A DNA stretch of 64,000 bases from Streptomyces fulvoviolaceus (GCF_000718165.1 NZ_JOEY01000033.1:124001-188000); one strand, 5' to 3'. Shown: positions 50,993 through 60,195, numbered from the stretch's first letter. The notes: generated by a model from the letters alone, not told the origin. Numbers and translations are program-made.

Positions 50993-51663
50993 ATGACCGC
51001 ACCCACACCCCCCGTTCTGCCCGACGAACGCCTCGCGGCCGGCATCGCCCACCTCGCCCTCCGCTACCGGGGGCATTTCTCGCCGGAGACCATCCAGCGC
51101 CTGCTCATCGACTCCTACGAGCGTCTCGCCGAGCATGCCCGTATCCGCACCCACCTCGCGGTGCTGGCCGAGCACCTGACCACCGAGCGGCTGACGCGCT
51201 GGCCCACATCACGGGCGCGCCCGGCACCGGCCTGCCCCGCGTGCTGTTCGTGTGCAGCCTCCCCCACGCTCGAACGACCTCGCGCGGGGGCACCCCCATC
51301 GCCGGCCGCTCCCAGAAGGCCACCGCCCTCCTCGCCCATCGCGCTGGCGGCCACGTGGTCGTCTCCTCGGCGGGCACGCATCCCGCCGCCGAGGTCGAGC
51401 CGGTCGTCGCCCAGGTACTGACCGAGGCCGGCGTGGACCTCACGGACGCGTTCCCCAAGCCGCTGACCGACGAGGTCGTGCAGGCCGCCGACATCGTCAT
51501 CACCATGGGCTGTGGGGATGCCTGCCCGATCGTGCCCGGCCGCCGCTACCTGGACTGGCCCGTCACCGACCCCGAGGGCGCCCCGGTCGCCGTCGTGCGT
51601 GGCATCCGCGACGAGATAGACGCCCACATCACCGAGCTGCTCGCCTCGCTGCCGGGCATCTGA
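50993..51663 (+). pseudogene. Arsenate reductase/LMW phosphatase-like gene broken by frameshift and repeat insertion
   Basis: The N-terminal helical domain is intact in frame 1 (LAAGIAHLALRYRGHFSPET, then IQRLLIDSYERLAEHARIRT). Near 51195 one base is missing, and the catalytic domain continues in another frame from RVLFVCS at 51238. The P-loop Cys-x5-Arg is then interrupted by an in-frame 14-residue insertion (LPHARTTSRGGTPI) between VCS and AGRSQ, coming from a palindromic repeat. The rest (VVVSSAGTHPA, ITMGCGDACPIVPGRRYLDW) is well preserved. Two independent lesions indicate loss of function; an intact homologue follows at 51722. Confidence 0.85.
51259..51299. mobile_element. Short palindromic interspersed repeat inserted in the phosphatase P-loop
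   Basis: The stretch starts CTCCCCCACGCTCG and ends GCGGGGGCACCCCCAT, placed between TGCAGC and CGCCGGCCGC, where a family gene would have only two codons. C-run/G-run elements of this shape are, from memory, scattered widely in Streptomyces genomes. It could form a hairpin through its CCCCC and GGGGG runs. Whether it moves by itself is unknown. Confidence 0.6.
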
Positions 51664-51668
51664 ACCCA

Positions 51669-51713
51669 GTACACCTCGTAGACCCCGTACACCTCGTACA
51701 CCTCGTACAAAGG
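51669..51713. repeat. Five 9-bp tandem repeats before arsC
   Basis: Units GTACACCTC, GTAGACCCC, GTACACCTC, GTACACCTC and GTACAAAGG run from 51669 to 51713, immediately after the broken phosphatase and ending in the AAAGGAAGAG ribosome site of arsC. They may be slippage products. Confidence 0.85.
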
Positions 51714-51721
51714 AAGAGCCC

Positions 51722-52132
51722 ATGTCCTCCAGCCCGCTCGCCTCCGTGCTGTTCGTCTGCGTCCACAACGCCGGGCGCTCGCAGATGGCCGCCGGTTTCC
51801 TCGGCCACCTCGCGGGCGACCGGATCGAGGTCCGCTCCGCCGGGTCCATCCCTGGTGACCAGGTCAACCCGTCCGCCGTCGAGGCCATGAAGGAAGTCGG
51901 CATCGACATCTCCGAGGCCCAGCCGAAGATCCTCACCACCGAGGCCGTTCAGGCGTCCGACTACGTCATCACCATGGGCTGCGGCGACGCCTGCCCGATC
52001 TTCCCCGGCAAGAAGTACCTCGACTGGGCCCTCGAAGACCCGGCGGGCAAGGGTGTCGAGTCCGTCCGCCCCATCCGCGACGAGATCAGGACCCGTATCG
52101 AGGCCCTGATCGCCGAGATCGACGCCAAGTAG
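51722..52132 (+). CDS. arsC: Arsenate reductase, low-molecular-weight phosphatase type
   Basis: 136 residues, starting at ATG 51722 after AAAGGAAGAG. The catalytic loop is VLFVCVHNAGRSQMAAGF (Cys13-x5-Arg19), followed by RSAGSIPGDQVNPSAVEAM, the MGCGDACPIFPGKKYLDW segment with the resolving-type Cys pair, and the Asp loop LEDPAGKG. It reduces arsenate to arsenite with cellular thiols, thioredoxin or mycothiol systems. It is the intact copy of a tandem pair. Confidence 0.93.
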   Translation: MSSSPLASVLFVCVHNAGRSQMAAGFLGHLAGDRIEVRSAGSIPGDQVNPSAVEAMKEVGIDISEAQPKILTTEAVQASDYVITMGCGDACPIFPGKKYLDWALEDPAGKGVESVRPIRDEIRTRIEALIAEIDAK

Positions 52133-52201
52133 CGGGCGTGACCCCGTCTGGTCGGCCTCGAAGTTCAACCGCGACCCGCGGCAAGGGGCGGCAGGCCGGG
52201 A

Positions 52202-52325
52202 TCAGCGCACCGTGATGCCGCCGCTGACGACCGGCGTCTCGCCGGTCAGGTAGGTCCCGTGGCACAACTTCCAGACCCAGTCGGCGATTTCCTCGAGCTG
52301 GGCGGCCCGGCCCAGCGGGATGCCG
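52202..52325 (-). pseudogene. Short-chain dehydrogenase C-terminal fragment
   Basis: Read leftward the sequence gives GIPLGRAAQLEEIADWVWKL, then CHGTYLTGETPVVSGGITVR and a stop at 52202-52204, the end of an SDR protein. Everything upstream of the PLGR block is missing and replaced at 52326 by a piece of an oppositely oriented gene. Only about 40 codons remain. Confidence 0.75.
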
Positions 52326-52448
52326 GCCGACCGCCCGCACTTCCCGCGCCGCGACCGGGTGCGCGCGTACATCGAGTCGTACGCCCGCGAACACGGCCTC
52401 TACGACGTCATCCGGTTCGGTCCGGCGGTGACGGGCGTCGAGCCGTAG
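52326..52448 (+). pseudogene. Flavin monooxygenase fragment
   Basis: Read rightward the sequence gives ADRPHFPRRDRVRAYIESYA, then REHGLYDVIRFGPAVTGVEP and a stop codon at 52446. The pattern FP-R-D-x-V-x-x-Y-I-E-x-Y-A matches the region after the FAD site in flavin-containing monooxygenases. There is no start, no FAD loop and no C-terminal domain. It abuts the dehydrogenase fragment, so the two are products of a rearrangement. Confidence 0.7.
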
Positions 52449-52574
52449 AGCCCTCGAGGGCGCGGCGGACGCGCGCACCGGTTCGTACGGCCGGCGCGTG
52501 ACGGCATCCGCCGGGCACGACGAGGTCTGCGACGGCCGGCTGAGGCAGCCGGCCGACCGACACGGAACGCCTGC
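52449..52574. other. Spacer after the gene fragments
   Basis: About 126 bp between the monooxygenase fragment and the stop of the IclR gene. No reading frame with coding character was seen. Confidence 0.4.
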
Positions 52575-53330
52575 TCACGGCGTACGAGATGTCCTCGGGG
52601 AACTCGGCGCCCTCGCCGCGGGCGGTGCAGGCGGGCGGTCGGCGCCCAGATCGTGGGAGATGGCGCGGGCGCAGTTCCTGACCGCGGAGACCAGGGAGCC
52701 GCGCGCCTCGCCGCCGTCGCAGATGCGTGCGGCGGCTCCCGTGATGCTTACGGCGGCGACGGCATCCCGCCTGTCGCGGATCGGCGCGGCGAGGGAGACC
52801 ACCCCGTCCCCAGGGCCAGGAGCACAGGCCCAGTCCCGCTCCAGGGTGACCTCCAGGAGGCCGGCGGGGGTTCTCGGAGCATCGAGGATCGCACCCAGTG
52901 CCGTTCCCTCGAGGGCCACCGTCATGCCGGTCTCCAGGACCTGCCTCGTCTCGTCGGGCCGGAAGGGCCGTAGGACGTGATGGATGATCAGTACGCCCGA
53001 CCTGTGCGGCACGCCCACATGCACCGCTTCCGCGGTGGTCCGGGCCAGGTCGTCGGCCCAGGGAAGTGCGCGGGCCAGTAACTCGTGCCGCTGAAGGTAA
53101 CTGCCGCCCAGCCTCACCAACTCGGCGCCCAACCGGTACTTGCCGGACGTCGAGTCCTGCTCGACGAGGCCCTCTTGCCGGAGCGTGTGCAGAATTCCGT
53201 GCACCGTCCCTTTCGGCAGGCCCAGGGCGGCAGCGGTGTCGGAAAGGCCGAACTGGCACTGGCCCGTGGCGAAGAGCCGCAGCACAGCCGCGGCTCGGGA
53301 CACGGACTGGATGGGACCTGGACCTGGCAT
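52575..53330 (-). CDS. IclR-family transcriptional regulator
   Basis: 251 residues from ATG 53330; ATG 53363 is an alternative. The helix-turn-helix is SRAAAVLRLFATGQCQFGLS, then DTAAALGLPKGTVHGILHTL. The effector domain has HVGVPHRSGVLIIHHV, GTALGAILDAP and GVVSLAAPIRDRRDAVAAVS. The C-terminal 25 residues are Pro/Ala/Ser-rich and look extended. It is divergent from the MATE transporter, which it may control. Confidence 0.9.
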   Translation of the reverse strand: MPGPGPIQSVSRAAAVLRLFATGQCQFGLSDTAAALGLPKGTVHGILHTLRQEGLVEQDSTSGKYRLGAELVRLGGSYLQRHELLARALPWADDLARTTAEAVHVGVPHRSGVLIIHHVLRPFRPDETRQVLETGMTVALEGTALGAILDAPRTPAGLLEVTLERDWACAPGPGDGVVSLAAPIRDRRDAVAAVSITGAAARICDGGEARGSLVSAVRNCARAISHDLGADRPPAPPAARAPSSPRTSRTP

Positions 53331-53397
53331 GCGGCCACCCTGCCGCGAGGGTGCGTGTGTCATGCACTCAATGAGCCGGAACCGGCCAAATATCGAC

Positions 53398-54816
53398 ATG
53401 CTCTGTCGTCTGTGCCACCACACTCGCCACAATTGCCCCGTGGCTTCCGTGCGTTGGCCGAAGAAGCATCGTCCCGAGCTGCGGTCGATACTCGGCTTCA
53501 GCCTCCCGATGTCGGTCGCCAACTACGTACAGCAGTCCTACCTGTTGGCCGACAGCATCATCGTGGGCCACTACGTCGGCATCGAGGGCCTGGCCGCCGT
53601 AGGCGCAGGCCAGCCGATCTTCTACCTGGTGAACGCCGTCTTCCTCGGCCTGGTCAGCGGCTTCGCCATCCGGTTCGCGAGGATGACCGGATCCGGCCGG
53701 GCCGAGAGTCAGCAGGACGCCGTCGTCGGCCTGGCGGGCTTCGCCGTCGTATGGGCGGTGCTGTGCATGGCACTGATCTTCACCAGCACCGGCTTCCTCC
53801 TGAACGCCATGGGAATCCACGGCACGATCGCCGACGGCAGCACGACCTATCTGCGCACCCTTTCCCTCGGGTTCGTGGGCATGTTCGGCATCGGCGCGCT
53901 GGGCGGCTTCCTGCGGGGGCTCGGCGATTCCCGCACGGTCATGTACATCATGGTGTTCAGCAGCCTCCTCAACATCGTCCTCGCCTGGAGCTTCGTGGCC
54001 CTGCTGGGATGGGGGCTGCGCGGGGCGGCCCTGGGAACCGTGGCGGCCAGTTGCACGGCCTTCGTGGCAGGCCTTGTGCTCGTGGCCCGCCGGCACGGGA
54101 TCCACCGCTACCGCAGCTCACTTCCCCAACTGGCCCGGCAGGCCGGCTCTTCCCTGCGGCTGGGATTCCCGGTGGGCATCCAGCACGTCATGCTCTCCCT
54201 CGGCAGCATGGTCCTGACGTCACTGATCGCCCCGTTCGGCACGGCCGCGATCGCCGCGCTGAGCATCGCCGCGCGGCTGGAGGCACTGGCCGGGCGGTTC
54301 TACCTGGACCTGTCCGGGGCGGTAACGGTCTTCGTGGCCCAGCACACGGGAGGCGGCGACGCCGAGCGGGCGCGGCGGGTCCTGCTGGAGGCCCTGCGGA
54401 TCTGCCTGTGGGCGACGCTGGCGGAATCCGTACTGGTGATCCTGCTGCGGCACGACATCGCGGCCGCCTTCACCACCGACCCTTCGGTGCGCGGGATCGT
54501 CGCCTCCTACATCCTCATGACGTACCCGTTCTTCCTCCTGTACACGGCGATGGCGGTCGTCCACGGCTTCCTCAACGGCATCGGGCGGACCGTCTTCCCG
54601 CTGGTGTGCACGATGCTGTCGTTCCTGGTGTTCCGGGTGCCCACGGCCTCCCTCCTGAAGGGGCCGCTGGGGCTGGACGGCCTCATCTGGGCGGTGCCCA
54701 TCGGCTGGTTCGTCGGCCTGGCCTACACCGCGTTCGCCGTACGCCGGTACATCCAGGACGCCGAGCGGTTCATCCCCGTACAGAAGTCACGCGCGCCGCA
54801 GCGTCATCGGAAGTGA
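53398..54816 (+). CDS. MATE-family multidrug exporter
   Basis: 472 residues from ATG 53398; ATG 53371 or GTG 53440 are alternatives, none with a good ribosome site. About twelve helices in two pseudo-repeats, with the MATE pattern LPMSVANYVQQSYLLADSII, GLAAVGAGQPIFY, GALGGFLRGLGDSRTVMYIM and the second-half IGIQ-like LGFPVGIQHVMLSLGSMVLT. Na+- or H+-driven drug export is expected. The substrate is unknown. Confidence 0.9.
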   Translation: MLCRLCHHTRHNCPVASVRWPKKHRPELRSILGFSLPMSVANYVQQSYLLADSIIVGHYVGIEGLAAVGAGQPIFYLVNAVFLGLVSGFAIRFARMTGSGRAESQQDAVVGLAGFAVVWAVLCMALIFTSTGFLLNAMGIHGTIADGSTTYLRTLSLGFVGMFGIGALGGFLRGLGDSRTVMYIMVFSSLLNIVLAWSFVALLGWGLRGAALGTVAASCTAFVAGLVLVARRHGIHRYRSSLPQLARQAGSSLRLGFPVGIQHVMLSLGSMVLTSLIAPFGTAAIAALSIAARLEALAGRFYLDLSGAVTVFVAQHTGGGDAERARRVLLEALRICLWATLAESVLVILLRHDIAAAFTTDPSVRGIVASYILMTYPFFLLYTAMAVVHGFLNGIGRTVFPLVCTMLSFLVFRVPTASLLKGPLGLDGLIWAVPIGWFVGLAYTAFAVRRYIQDAERFIPVQKSRAPQRHRK

Positions 54817-55054
54817 GCCGAGGGCTCAGCGTCGCCCGGGGCTTCGGGCGGAACGGCCGGCCGGGCTCCGGGCGCAGCCCCCACCCGGAGATGACGGCGG
54901 CCACGGCGATGACCGTCTCGACCAGGGCGAACTGGTCGCCGACGCGAGGGGCTTCCAGAATGACCTGCCGGGTGTAGGTCAGCCGTGCCACCAGCCGGAA
55001 CAGCCCCGAACAGGCCGTGCCACCAGCCGGACCGCCCCGGACGCGAAGGCGCAC
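54770..55054 (-). other. Doubtful short reading frame / spacer with 18-bp direct repeat
   Basis: The stretch between the MATE stop (54816) and the kinase stop (55110) is 293 bp. A leftward frame of up to 94 codons includes one hydrophobic segment (FALVETVIAVAAVISGWGL) but lacks a recognisable start site and runs into the MATE 3' end. An 18-bp direct repeat GCCGTGCCACCAGCCGGA occurs at 54982-54999 and 55014-55031. It could be a remnant of a membrane protein. I do not assign a gene. Confidence 0.3.
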
Positions 55055-55109
55055 GCCGGAGCGGCGACGGGAGCAGCGGGAGCGGCGACGACAGCAGCAG
55101 GAGCGCGCG

Positions 55110-56537
55110 TCAGGCCGGCCCCAGGAGGCGTGCCGGGCTCACGGTGAAGCCCACCGCGGCACCCCCGCCGGAGCGCGCCCCCGCGGACACTTCTCCGCCA
55201 TGGGCCTCGGCGACGTCGTGGACGATGGCGAGGCCGAGTCCGGAGCCGGGGAGACCACGAGCACCGTCGGCCCGGTAGAAGCGGTCGAACACCCGGCCGG
55301 TGTCGTCGGCTGCGATGCCGGGCCCCCGGTCGAGGACGGTGACCGCCCCTCGCCGGATGCGTACCTCGATGGGCTCGCTGCCCTCGGTGTCGAACTTGGC
55401 GGCGTTCTCCAGCAGGTTGCCCACCGCGCGTTCGAGGCCCTGCGGACGGCCGCGGACCACGGAGTCGTCGGCGTCGATGTGGACCAGGCGGCCGGTACGC
55501 CGGTACACGCGCCGTGCCGCGCGGCGGGCCACCCCGGCCAGGTCCACGGGTTCCTCGGCCTCCTCGCGGCCGCCCGCCAGGGCCAGTTCGACGAGTTCGT
55601 CGACGAGGTGACCGAGCTCGCGCGTCTCGTCCTGGACGTCGTCGAGGAGCCGGTCGCGGGAGTCGGGGGACAGCTCGGTGACGCGGTGCAGCACGGTGGC
55701 GTTGGCCAGCAGGCTGGTCAGCGGGGTCCGCAGCTCGTGGGCGGCGTCATGCACCAGCCGTTCCTGGGCCTCGCGGGCGGCGACGATGCGGCCGAGCATC
55801 CTGCTGAACGACGCGGACAGCCGCCCGACCTCGTCCCGTCCGCCCACCAGTTCCGCGACGCCGTGGTCGACGCGGCCGTCCGTGCTGACCTTCTCGGCGA
55901 CGTCGGTCAGCCGGGCGAGGCGTCGGGTGATGCGTCCGGCGAGCAGCCGGCCCGCGACCGCGGCGGCGAGCATGACCGCCAGGCTGACCGCCGCGATCTG
56001 CCGCGCCATGCCGCCCAGGACGTAGTGGGTCTGGTCGACCTGGACGGCCACCTGCAGGGCGCCACGTTTCCCTCCGAGTGCGGTGGTCAGCAGGCGGTAG
56101 GTGTGGCCGTCCACCTCTGTCTCGGTGGTGTCCGACTGGCCGGCCGCGCCGGAGGCGGCGAGGGTGCGCGCGGCGTCGGACACCGGCAGCTTGTCCAGCG
56201 GGCCGCCCAGGAGGGTGGGCGTGCCGTCGCGGGCCACGGCCTGCACGACCGGATGGGCTTCCTCCTCGTCCCCCGGCCCTGGCAGGTCCGGTCCGGGAAA
56301 GAGGTCGGTGCCCTCGGTGACCGCGTCGGCCACCGCCTGCTCCTGGCGTTTCTCCTCGGCGCGGGCCAGGGCCGTGGTGGTCGACCGCAGCGTCCGGTCG
56401 ATCTCCGCGAGGACTCGGTCGGAGGCGGCGTGGTAGCTCAGCGCGCCGACGGTCACCGCCACCACGGCACCGACGGCGGCGAAGGCGAGCGCGAACCGCG
56501 AGCGCAGACTCATGGCCGTACGCATGGCCGCACTCAT
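55110..56537 (-). CDS. Two-component sensor histidine kinase
   Basis: 475 residues; ATG 56537 overlaps the regulator stop as ATGA. Helix 1 ([21 protein letters not shown]), an outer sensor domain of about 130 residues, helix 2 ([20 protein letters not shown]), HAMP, the H-box [21 protein letters not shown]-box [10 protein letters not shown], and G-boxes LDRGPGI and [19 protein letters not shown] complete orthodox kinase. The divergent DUF3500 and HupE-like genes are possible targets of the system. Confidence 0.93.
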   Translation of the reverse strand: MSAAMRTAMSLRSRFALAFAAVGAVVAVTVGALSYHAASDRVLAEIDRTLRSTTTALARAEEKRQEQAVADAVTEGTDLFPGPDLPGPGDEEEAHPVVQAVARDGTPTLLGGPLDKLPVSDAARTLAASGAAGQSDTTETEVDGHTYRLLTTALGGKRGALQVAVQVDQTHYVLGGMARQIAAVSLAVMLAAAVAGRLLAGRITRRLARLTDVAEKVSTDGRVDHGVAELVGGRDEVGRLSASFSRMLGRIVAAREAQERLVHDAAHELRTPLTSLLANATVLHRVTELSPDSRDRLLDDVQDETRELGHLVDELVELALAGGREEAEEPVDLAGVARRAARRVYRRTGRLVHIDADDSVVRGRPQGLERAVGNLLENAAKFDTEGSEPIEVRIRRGAVTVLDRGPGIAADDTGRVFDRFYRADGARGLPGSGLGLAIVHDVAEAHGGEVSAGARSGGGAAVGFTVSPARLLGPA

Positions 56538-57247
56538 GGCCGCCGCACCGCGTACCCCACGCCGCGCACCGTGTGGATGAGACCGGGCGCTCCGGCCTCG
56601 GTGAGCTTGCGGCGCAGATAGCCGACGTAACCGGCGAGGTTCTTCGCGTCCACACCGGCGTCGGGACCCCACACGTCCCGGTAGATCGCCGCGTGGTCCA
56701 GTACGAGCCCTTCGTTGCGCACCAGGAGCTCCAACAGGTCGAACTCGGTTCTGGTCAGCTGGAGTTCGGCGCCGTCCCACGACGCGCGTCGCGTACCGGG
56801 AGAGACGCGCAGGGATGCCGTCCGCAGCACGTCCTCGTCTTCCTCTCCCTCTCCCTCTCCCTCGGCGGGCGATGCCGTCAGCGCGGCCCGCCGCAGAAGT
56901 GCCCTCAACCGCGCGAGCAGTTCGGGCACTTCGAAGGGCTTGGGCAGATAGTCGTCGGCGCCGGCGTCCAGGCCGTCCGCCCGGTCGGGGATCCCGGCCC
57001 GCGCGGTGAGCATGAGTACGGGGGTGCGGTCACCGTCGGCGCGCAGCACCCGGCACACGGCGACGCCGTCCACGTGCGGCATCATCACGTCGAGGACGAG
57101 CGCGCTGAAGGAGCTCCGGCGGGTCAGGACAAGGGTCTCCACCCCGTCGGCGGCGGTGACGACGTCGTACCCCTCCAGCTCCAGGGCCCGCGCGACGGCT
57201 TCACGTACGGCGCGGTCGTCGTCGGCGACGAGGACGCGATCCGGCAT
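56534..57247 (-). CDS. Two-component response regulator, OmpR/PhoB type
   Basis: 237 residues from ATG 57247. The receiver domain has DDD (residues 9-11), the phospho-acceptor in [21 protein letters not shown] and DDYLPKPFE. After an acidic linker [12 protein letters not shown], encoded by CTCTCC repeats, comes the winged helix [20 protein letters not shown] ... [14 protein letters not shown] with VRGVGYAV. It leads the operon with the kinase. Confidence 0.94.
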   Translation of the reverse strand: MPDRVLVADDDRAVREAVARALELEGYDVVTAADGVETLVLTRRSSFSALVLDVMMPHVDGVAVCRVLRADGDRTPVLMLTARAGIPDRADGLDAGADDYLPKPFEVPELLARLRALLRRAALTASPAEGEGEGEEDEDVLRTASLRVSPGTRRASWDGAELQLTRTEFDLLELLVRNEGLVLDHAAIYRDVWGPDAGVDAKNLAGYVGYLRRKLTEAGAPGLIHTVRGVGYAVRRP

Positions 57248-57379
57248 GCGGGCATCGTGGCACAGCGCCCTGTGCGGTCCTGTGCGCGGGTTCTCATCGA
57301 ATTCCGGACCGGCTCCCGCCGGGCTCTGAGATCGCGCTCCCACGATGAGGGCACCATCCCCTCACGCCCCAGGAGCGTC

Positions 57380-58585
57380 ATGCCCTCCCACACCCGCCCA
57401 GTGCTGCGCCGACCTGTGGTACTCGCCGCGTGCGCCAGCATCGCCCTCGGCACCGTCGGCTATCTCGCGTTCGACCCCGGGTCCGCCTCGGCGACGGTCG
57501 CCAAGGAGACCATCCCCGCCTCCGCGGCCCGCACCGGGGCCGGTGGCGCCAACACCGCCCAGGTCGTGAAGGCCGTCGACGACTTCCTCGCGACGCTCTC
57601 CGACGAGCAGAAGGACACGGTCCTCTACGACTTCGACGACGAGGCGAAGAAGACCGGCTGGTCGAACTTCCCGACGCCTGTCGTCGAGCGCAACGGCCTC
57701 AAGCTGGGCGACCTCACCGCCGAGCAGGACGCGGCGGCCATGAAGGTCATGGAGGCGGCGCTCAGCAAGCAGGGCTACGAGGAGCTCGTGGAGATCCGCA
57801 AGGCGGACGACTACCTCGCCTCACTCTCGGACAGCGAGGACACCGGGGACACCGCGTCGGCCTCCCCCACCGCCACACCCACGCCTCCTTCCGGAGCCCC
57901 GACCGACGGCGCCAGCGGCGGACCCGGCGGCGGAGGCGGCGGCGGCGCCAACTTCGGCTCCGAGTGGTACTACATCTCCTTCTTCGGAGAGCCCAGCAAG
58001 ACCGGCGAGTTCACCGTCCAGTACGGCGGCCACCACGCGGCCTACAACATCACCTACGCCGGCGACAACGTGACCATGTCGCCCACCCTGACCGCGGTCG
58101 AGCCGGAGGAGTTCGTCTGGGACGACAAGGCCTACGCCCCGCTCGCCGACAAGCGGGCCGCCACCATCGGCGCCATCCAGTCGCTCACCACCGACGAGCT
58201 GACGGCCGCCGAGATCGACGGCAGCTTCGACGACCTCTACCTCGGCCCCGGCAACGACGGCCCCTTCCCGACCGACCCCGAGGGCGTCCTCGTCAGCAGC
58301 CTCACCAAGAAGCAGCAGGCCAAGGTCACCGCGATGCTGCGCACCTGGGTCGACGACCTGGACGAGAAGGCCGCGTCCCGGCTGCTGAAGAAGTACGTCT
58401 CCGAGTACGACGAGACGTACATCGGCTGGAGCGGCGGCACCACGATCGACAACGACCAGACGTACGTCCGTCTCGACGGCCCGTCCGCCTGGATCGAGTT
58501 CTCCAACCAGCCCGGCGCCTCGACCGACGAGATCCACCAGCACACGATCTTCCGGGACGAGACCTCCGACTACGGCTGGGAATGA
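57380..58585 (+). CDS. Secreted DUF3500-domain protein
   Basis: 401 residues from ATG 57380, with AGGAG upstream. A signal peptide (PVVLAACASIALGTVGYLAF) precedes the mature part. Hallmarks of DUF3500 are FLATLSDEQKDTVLYDFDDE, WSNFP and GEFTVQYGGHHAAYNITYAG, with paired His residues that could bind metal. A Ser/Thr/Pro/Gly loop (residues 150-190) splits the domain. It overlaps the HupE-like gene as ATGA and is divergent from the two-component system. Confidence 0.85.
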   Translation: MPSHTRPVLRRPVVLAACASIALGTVGYLAFDPGSASATVAKETIPASAARTGAGGANTAQVVKAVDDFLATLSDEQKDTVLYDFDDEAKKTGWSNFPTPVVERNGLKLGDLTAEQDAAAMKVMEAALSKQGYEELVEIRKADDYLASLSDSEDTGDTASASPTATPTPPSGAPTDGASGGPGGGGGGGANFGSEWYYISFFGEPSKTGEFTVQYGGHHAAYNITYAGDNVTMSPTLTAVEPEEFVWDDKAYAPLADKRAATIGAIQSLTTDELTAAEIDGSFDDLYLGPGNDGPFPTDPEGVLVSSLTKKQQAKVTAMLRTWVDDLDEKAASRLLKKYVSEYDETYIGWSGGTTIDNDQTYVRLDGPSAWIEFSNQPGASTDEIHQHTIFRDETSDYGWE

Positions 58586-59871
58586 CATCAGTGCGCCGCC
58601 GCCTCTTCTCCATCCTCCTGCTCGCGGCGTTCCTGCTGGTCGGCGGCCTCGCGTCGCCGGCCGGCGCCCACCCGATGAGCACCTCGGCCGTCCTGCTCGA
58701 CGTCCATGACGACCGGGTCGAGGGCGAGGTCCAACTCCCCGTCGACCGCCTGGCGATCGCCGTGGACCGCGACCTCACCCGCACGAGTGTGCTGGGCGAG
58801 GACCGGACCTTCCTCAAGAGCTACGCCACGCGGCACATCAGCGCCGTGGGCGAGGACGGCACCTCCTGGACCACGACGCTCGGCACCGGATCGGTCCGGA
58901 CGATCGACGGGACGGCGCACCTCGTCTACCCGCTCACCATCCGCCCGCCGGACGGACAGGACGTCACCGACTTCGACCTGCGCTACGACGTCATCGTCGA
59001 GGAACTCCTCACCCACAAGGTCATCGCCACCGTCCGGTACGACTTCGACCGAGGCATCCTCAAGACGGACGACGCCGAGACCCTCGGAGTCCTCGACTGG
59101 GACACCAGGAGCCTGCGGGTCCCGGCCGGCGAGGGCTCCTGGCTGAAGGGCTTCGCCACCACCGCGCAGCTCGGCATCGAGCACGTCGGTGAGGGCGCCG
59201 ACCACCTGCTGTTCCTGCTGATGCTGCTCATCCCGGCTCCACTGGTGGCAACCGCGGGCCGCTGGCGCACCGGAGACACCTCACCCCGCCGCAGCGTCGT
59301 ACGCGTCGTGCACGTCGTGTCGGCCTTCGCCATCGGCCACTCCCTCACCCTGGCCCTGGCGGCCTCGGGAGTGGTCCACGTCCCGTCACGGCCGGTCGAG
59401 ACGCTCATCGCCTTCTCGATCGCGGTGTCCGCGGTCCATGCGCTACGGCCGCTGGTGGCACGCGGCGAGGTGCTGATCGCCGCAGGCTTCGGCCTGGTCC
59501 ACGGCCTCGCCTTCGCCTCGCTCATCGGCGACCTCGGCCTCGACCGCGGGTCGCTCGTGACGACGCTGCTGGGTTTCAACCTGGGCATCGAACTGACCCA
59601 GTTGCTCGTCGTCGCGCTGGTGATGCCGTCCCTGCTCGTGCTGGCCCGCACGACCCTCTACCCCGCGTTCCGCATCGGTGTGGCCGTCATCGGCCTGGTG
59701 TTCTCGATGTCCTGGATGCTGGAGCGCGCGACGCTGACGTCCTTCGACCCCTTCGAGGGCGTCCAGACCTGGCTGGTCGGGCACCCGCTGCTGGTCGCCG
59801 GGGCGGTCGCGGCACTCACCGCCGTCGCCCACCTCCGATACCGGGTGGCCTGGACCGCGGCCGGGAAGTGA
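58582..59871 (+). CDS. HupE/UreJ-family membrane protein
   Basis: 429 residues. A signal peptide precedes an outer domain of about 150 residues starting HPMSTSAVLLDVHDDRVEGE. Then come six helices with the HupE/UreJ-2 pattern: [60 protein letters not shown] and GFNLGIELTQL. The His/Asp/Glu residues in the helices suggest metal (nickel, cobalt or copper) passage, as proposed for HupE. Translationally coupled to the DUF3500 protein, which may act as its outer partner. Confidence 0.87.
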   Translation: MTSVRRRLFSILLLAAFLLVGGLASPAGAHPMSTSAVLLDVHDDRVEGEVQLPVDRLAIAVDRDLTRTSVLGEDRTFLKSYATRHISAVGEDGTSWTTTLGTGSVRTIDGTAHLVYPLTIRPPDGQDVTDFDLRYDVIVEELLTHKVIATVRYDFDRGILKTDDAETLGVLDWDTRSLRVPAGEGSWLKGFATTAQLGIEHVGEGADHLLFLLMLLIPAPLVATAGRWRTGDTSPRRSVVRVVHVVSAFAIGHSLTLALAASGVVHVPSRPVETLIAFSIAVSAVHALRPLVARGEVLIAAGFGLVHGLAFASLIGDLGLDRGSLVTTLLGFNLGIELTQLLVVALVMPSLLVLARTTLYPAFRIGVAVIGLVFSMSWMLERATLTSFDPFEGVQTWLVGHPLLVAGAVAALTAVAHLRYRVAWTAAGK

Positions 59872-59891
59872 GCCGCGGCGGCCGGCAGTGA

Positions 59892-59929
59892 CCCGATCGA
59901 GGGTGTAGCGGGCTACACCCTCGATCGGG
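59892..59929 (+). terminator. Perfect 17-bp hairpin after the HupE-like gene
   Basis: CCCGATCGAGGGTGTAG (59892-59908) and CTACACCCTCGATCGGG (59913-59929) pair fully around a CGGG loop. No T-run follows, as is common for actinomycete terminators. It lies 21 bp after the hupE-like stop. Confidence 0.85.
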
Positions 59930-60012
59930 CAGAGCACTCCCTCGTGGCGGCGGGCCGATGACGGGATCGTTGATCTCACAAGGTCAACGGCACTCCCGAA
60001 AGGCAAAACCCC

Positions 60013-60195
60013 ATGAAGGCGCTCCTCTCCTCCCGCCCCGTCCTCTGGTTCCTGTTCCTGTTCAACCTCGTCGTCGCCATCGCCGCCCCGCTCATCGACG
60101 ACAGCGCGATGGGCATCGCGACCAGCATCGGCATGGCGGTCGTGTCCCTCGGGGCGGGCGCCGCGCTGTTCAAGGGCCGCGCACAGCGAGCCTGA
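60013..60195 (+). CDS. Small two-helix membrane protein
   Basis: 60 residues starting at ATG 60013, with AAAGG upstream. Two hydrophobic helices (residues 9-26 VLWFLFLFNLVVAIAAPL and about 34-52) with a DDS turn, ending in a basic tail KGRAQRA. No family recognised. Downstream of the hairpin that ends the DUF3500-HupE unit, so it has its own promoter. Confidence 0.7.
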   Translation: MKALLSSRPVLWFLFLFNLVVAIAAPLIDDSAMGIATSIGMAVVSLGAGAALFKGRAQRA

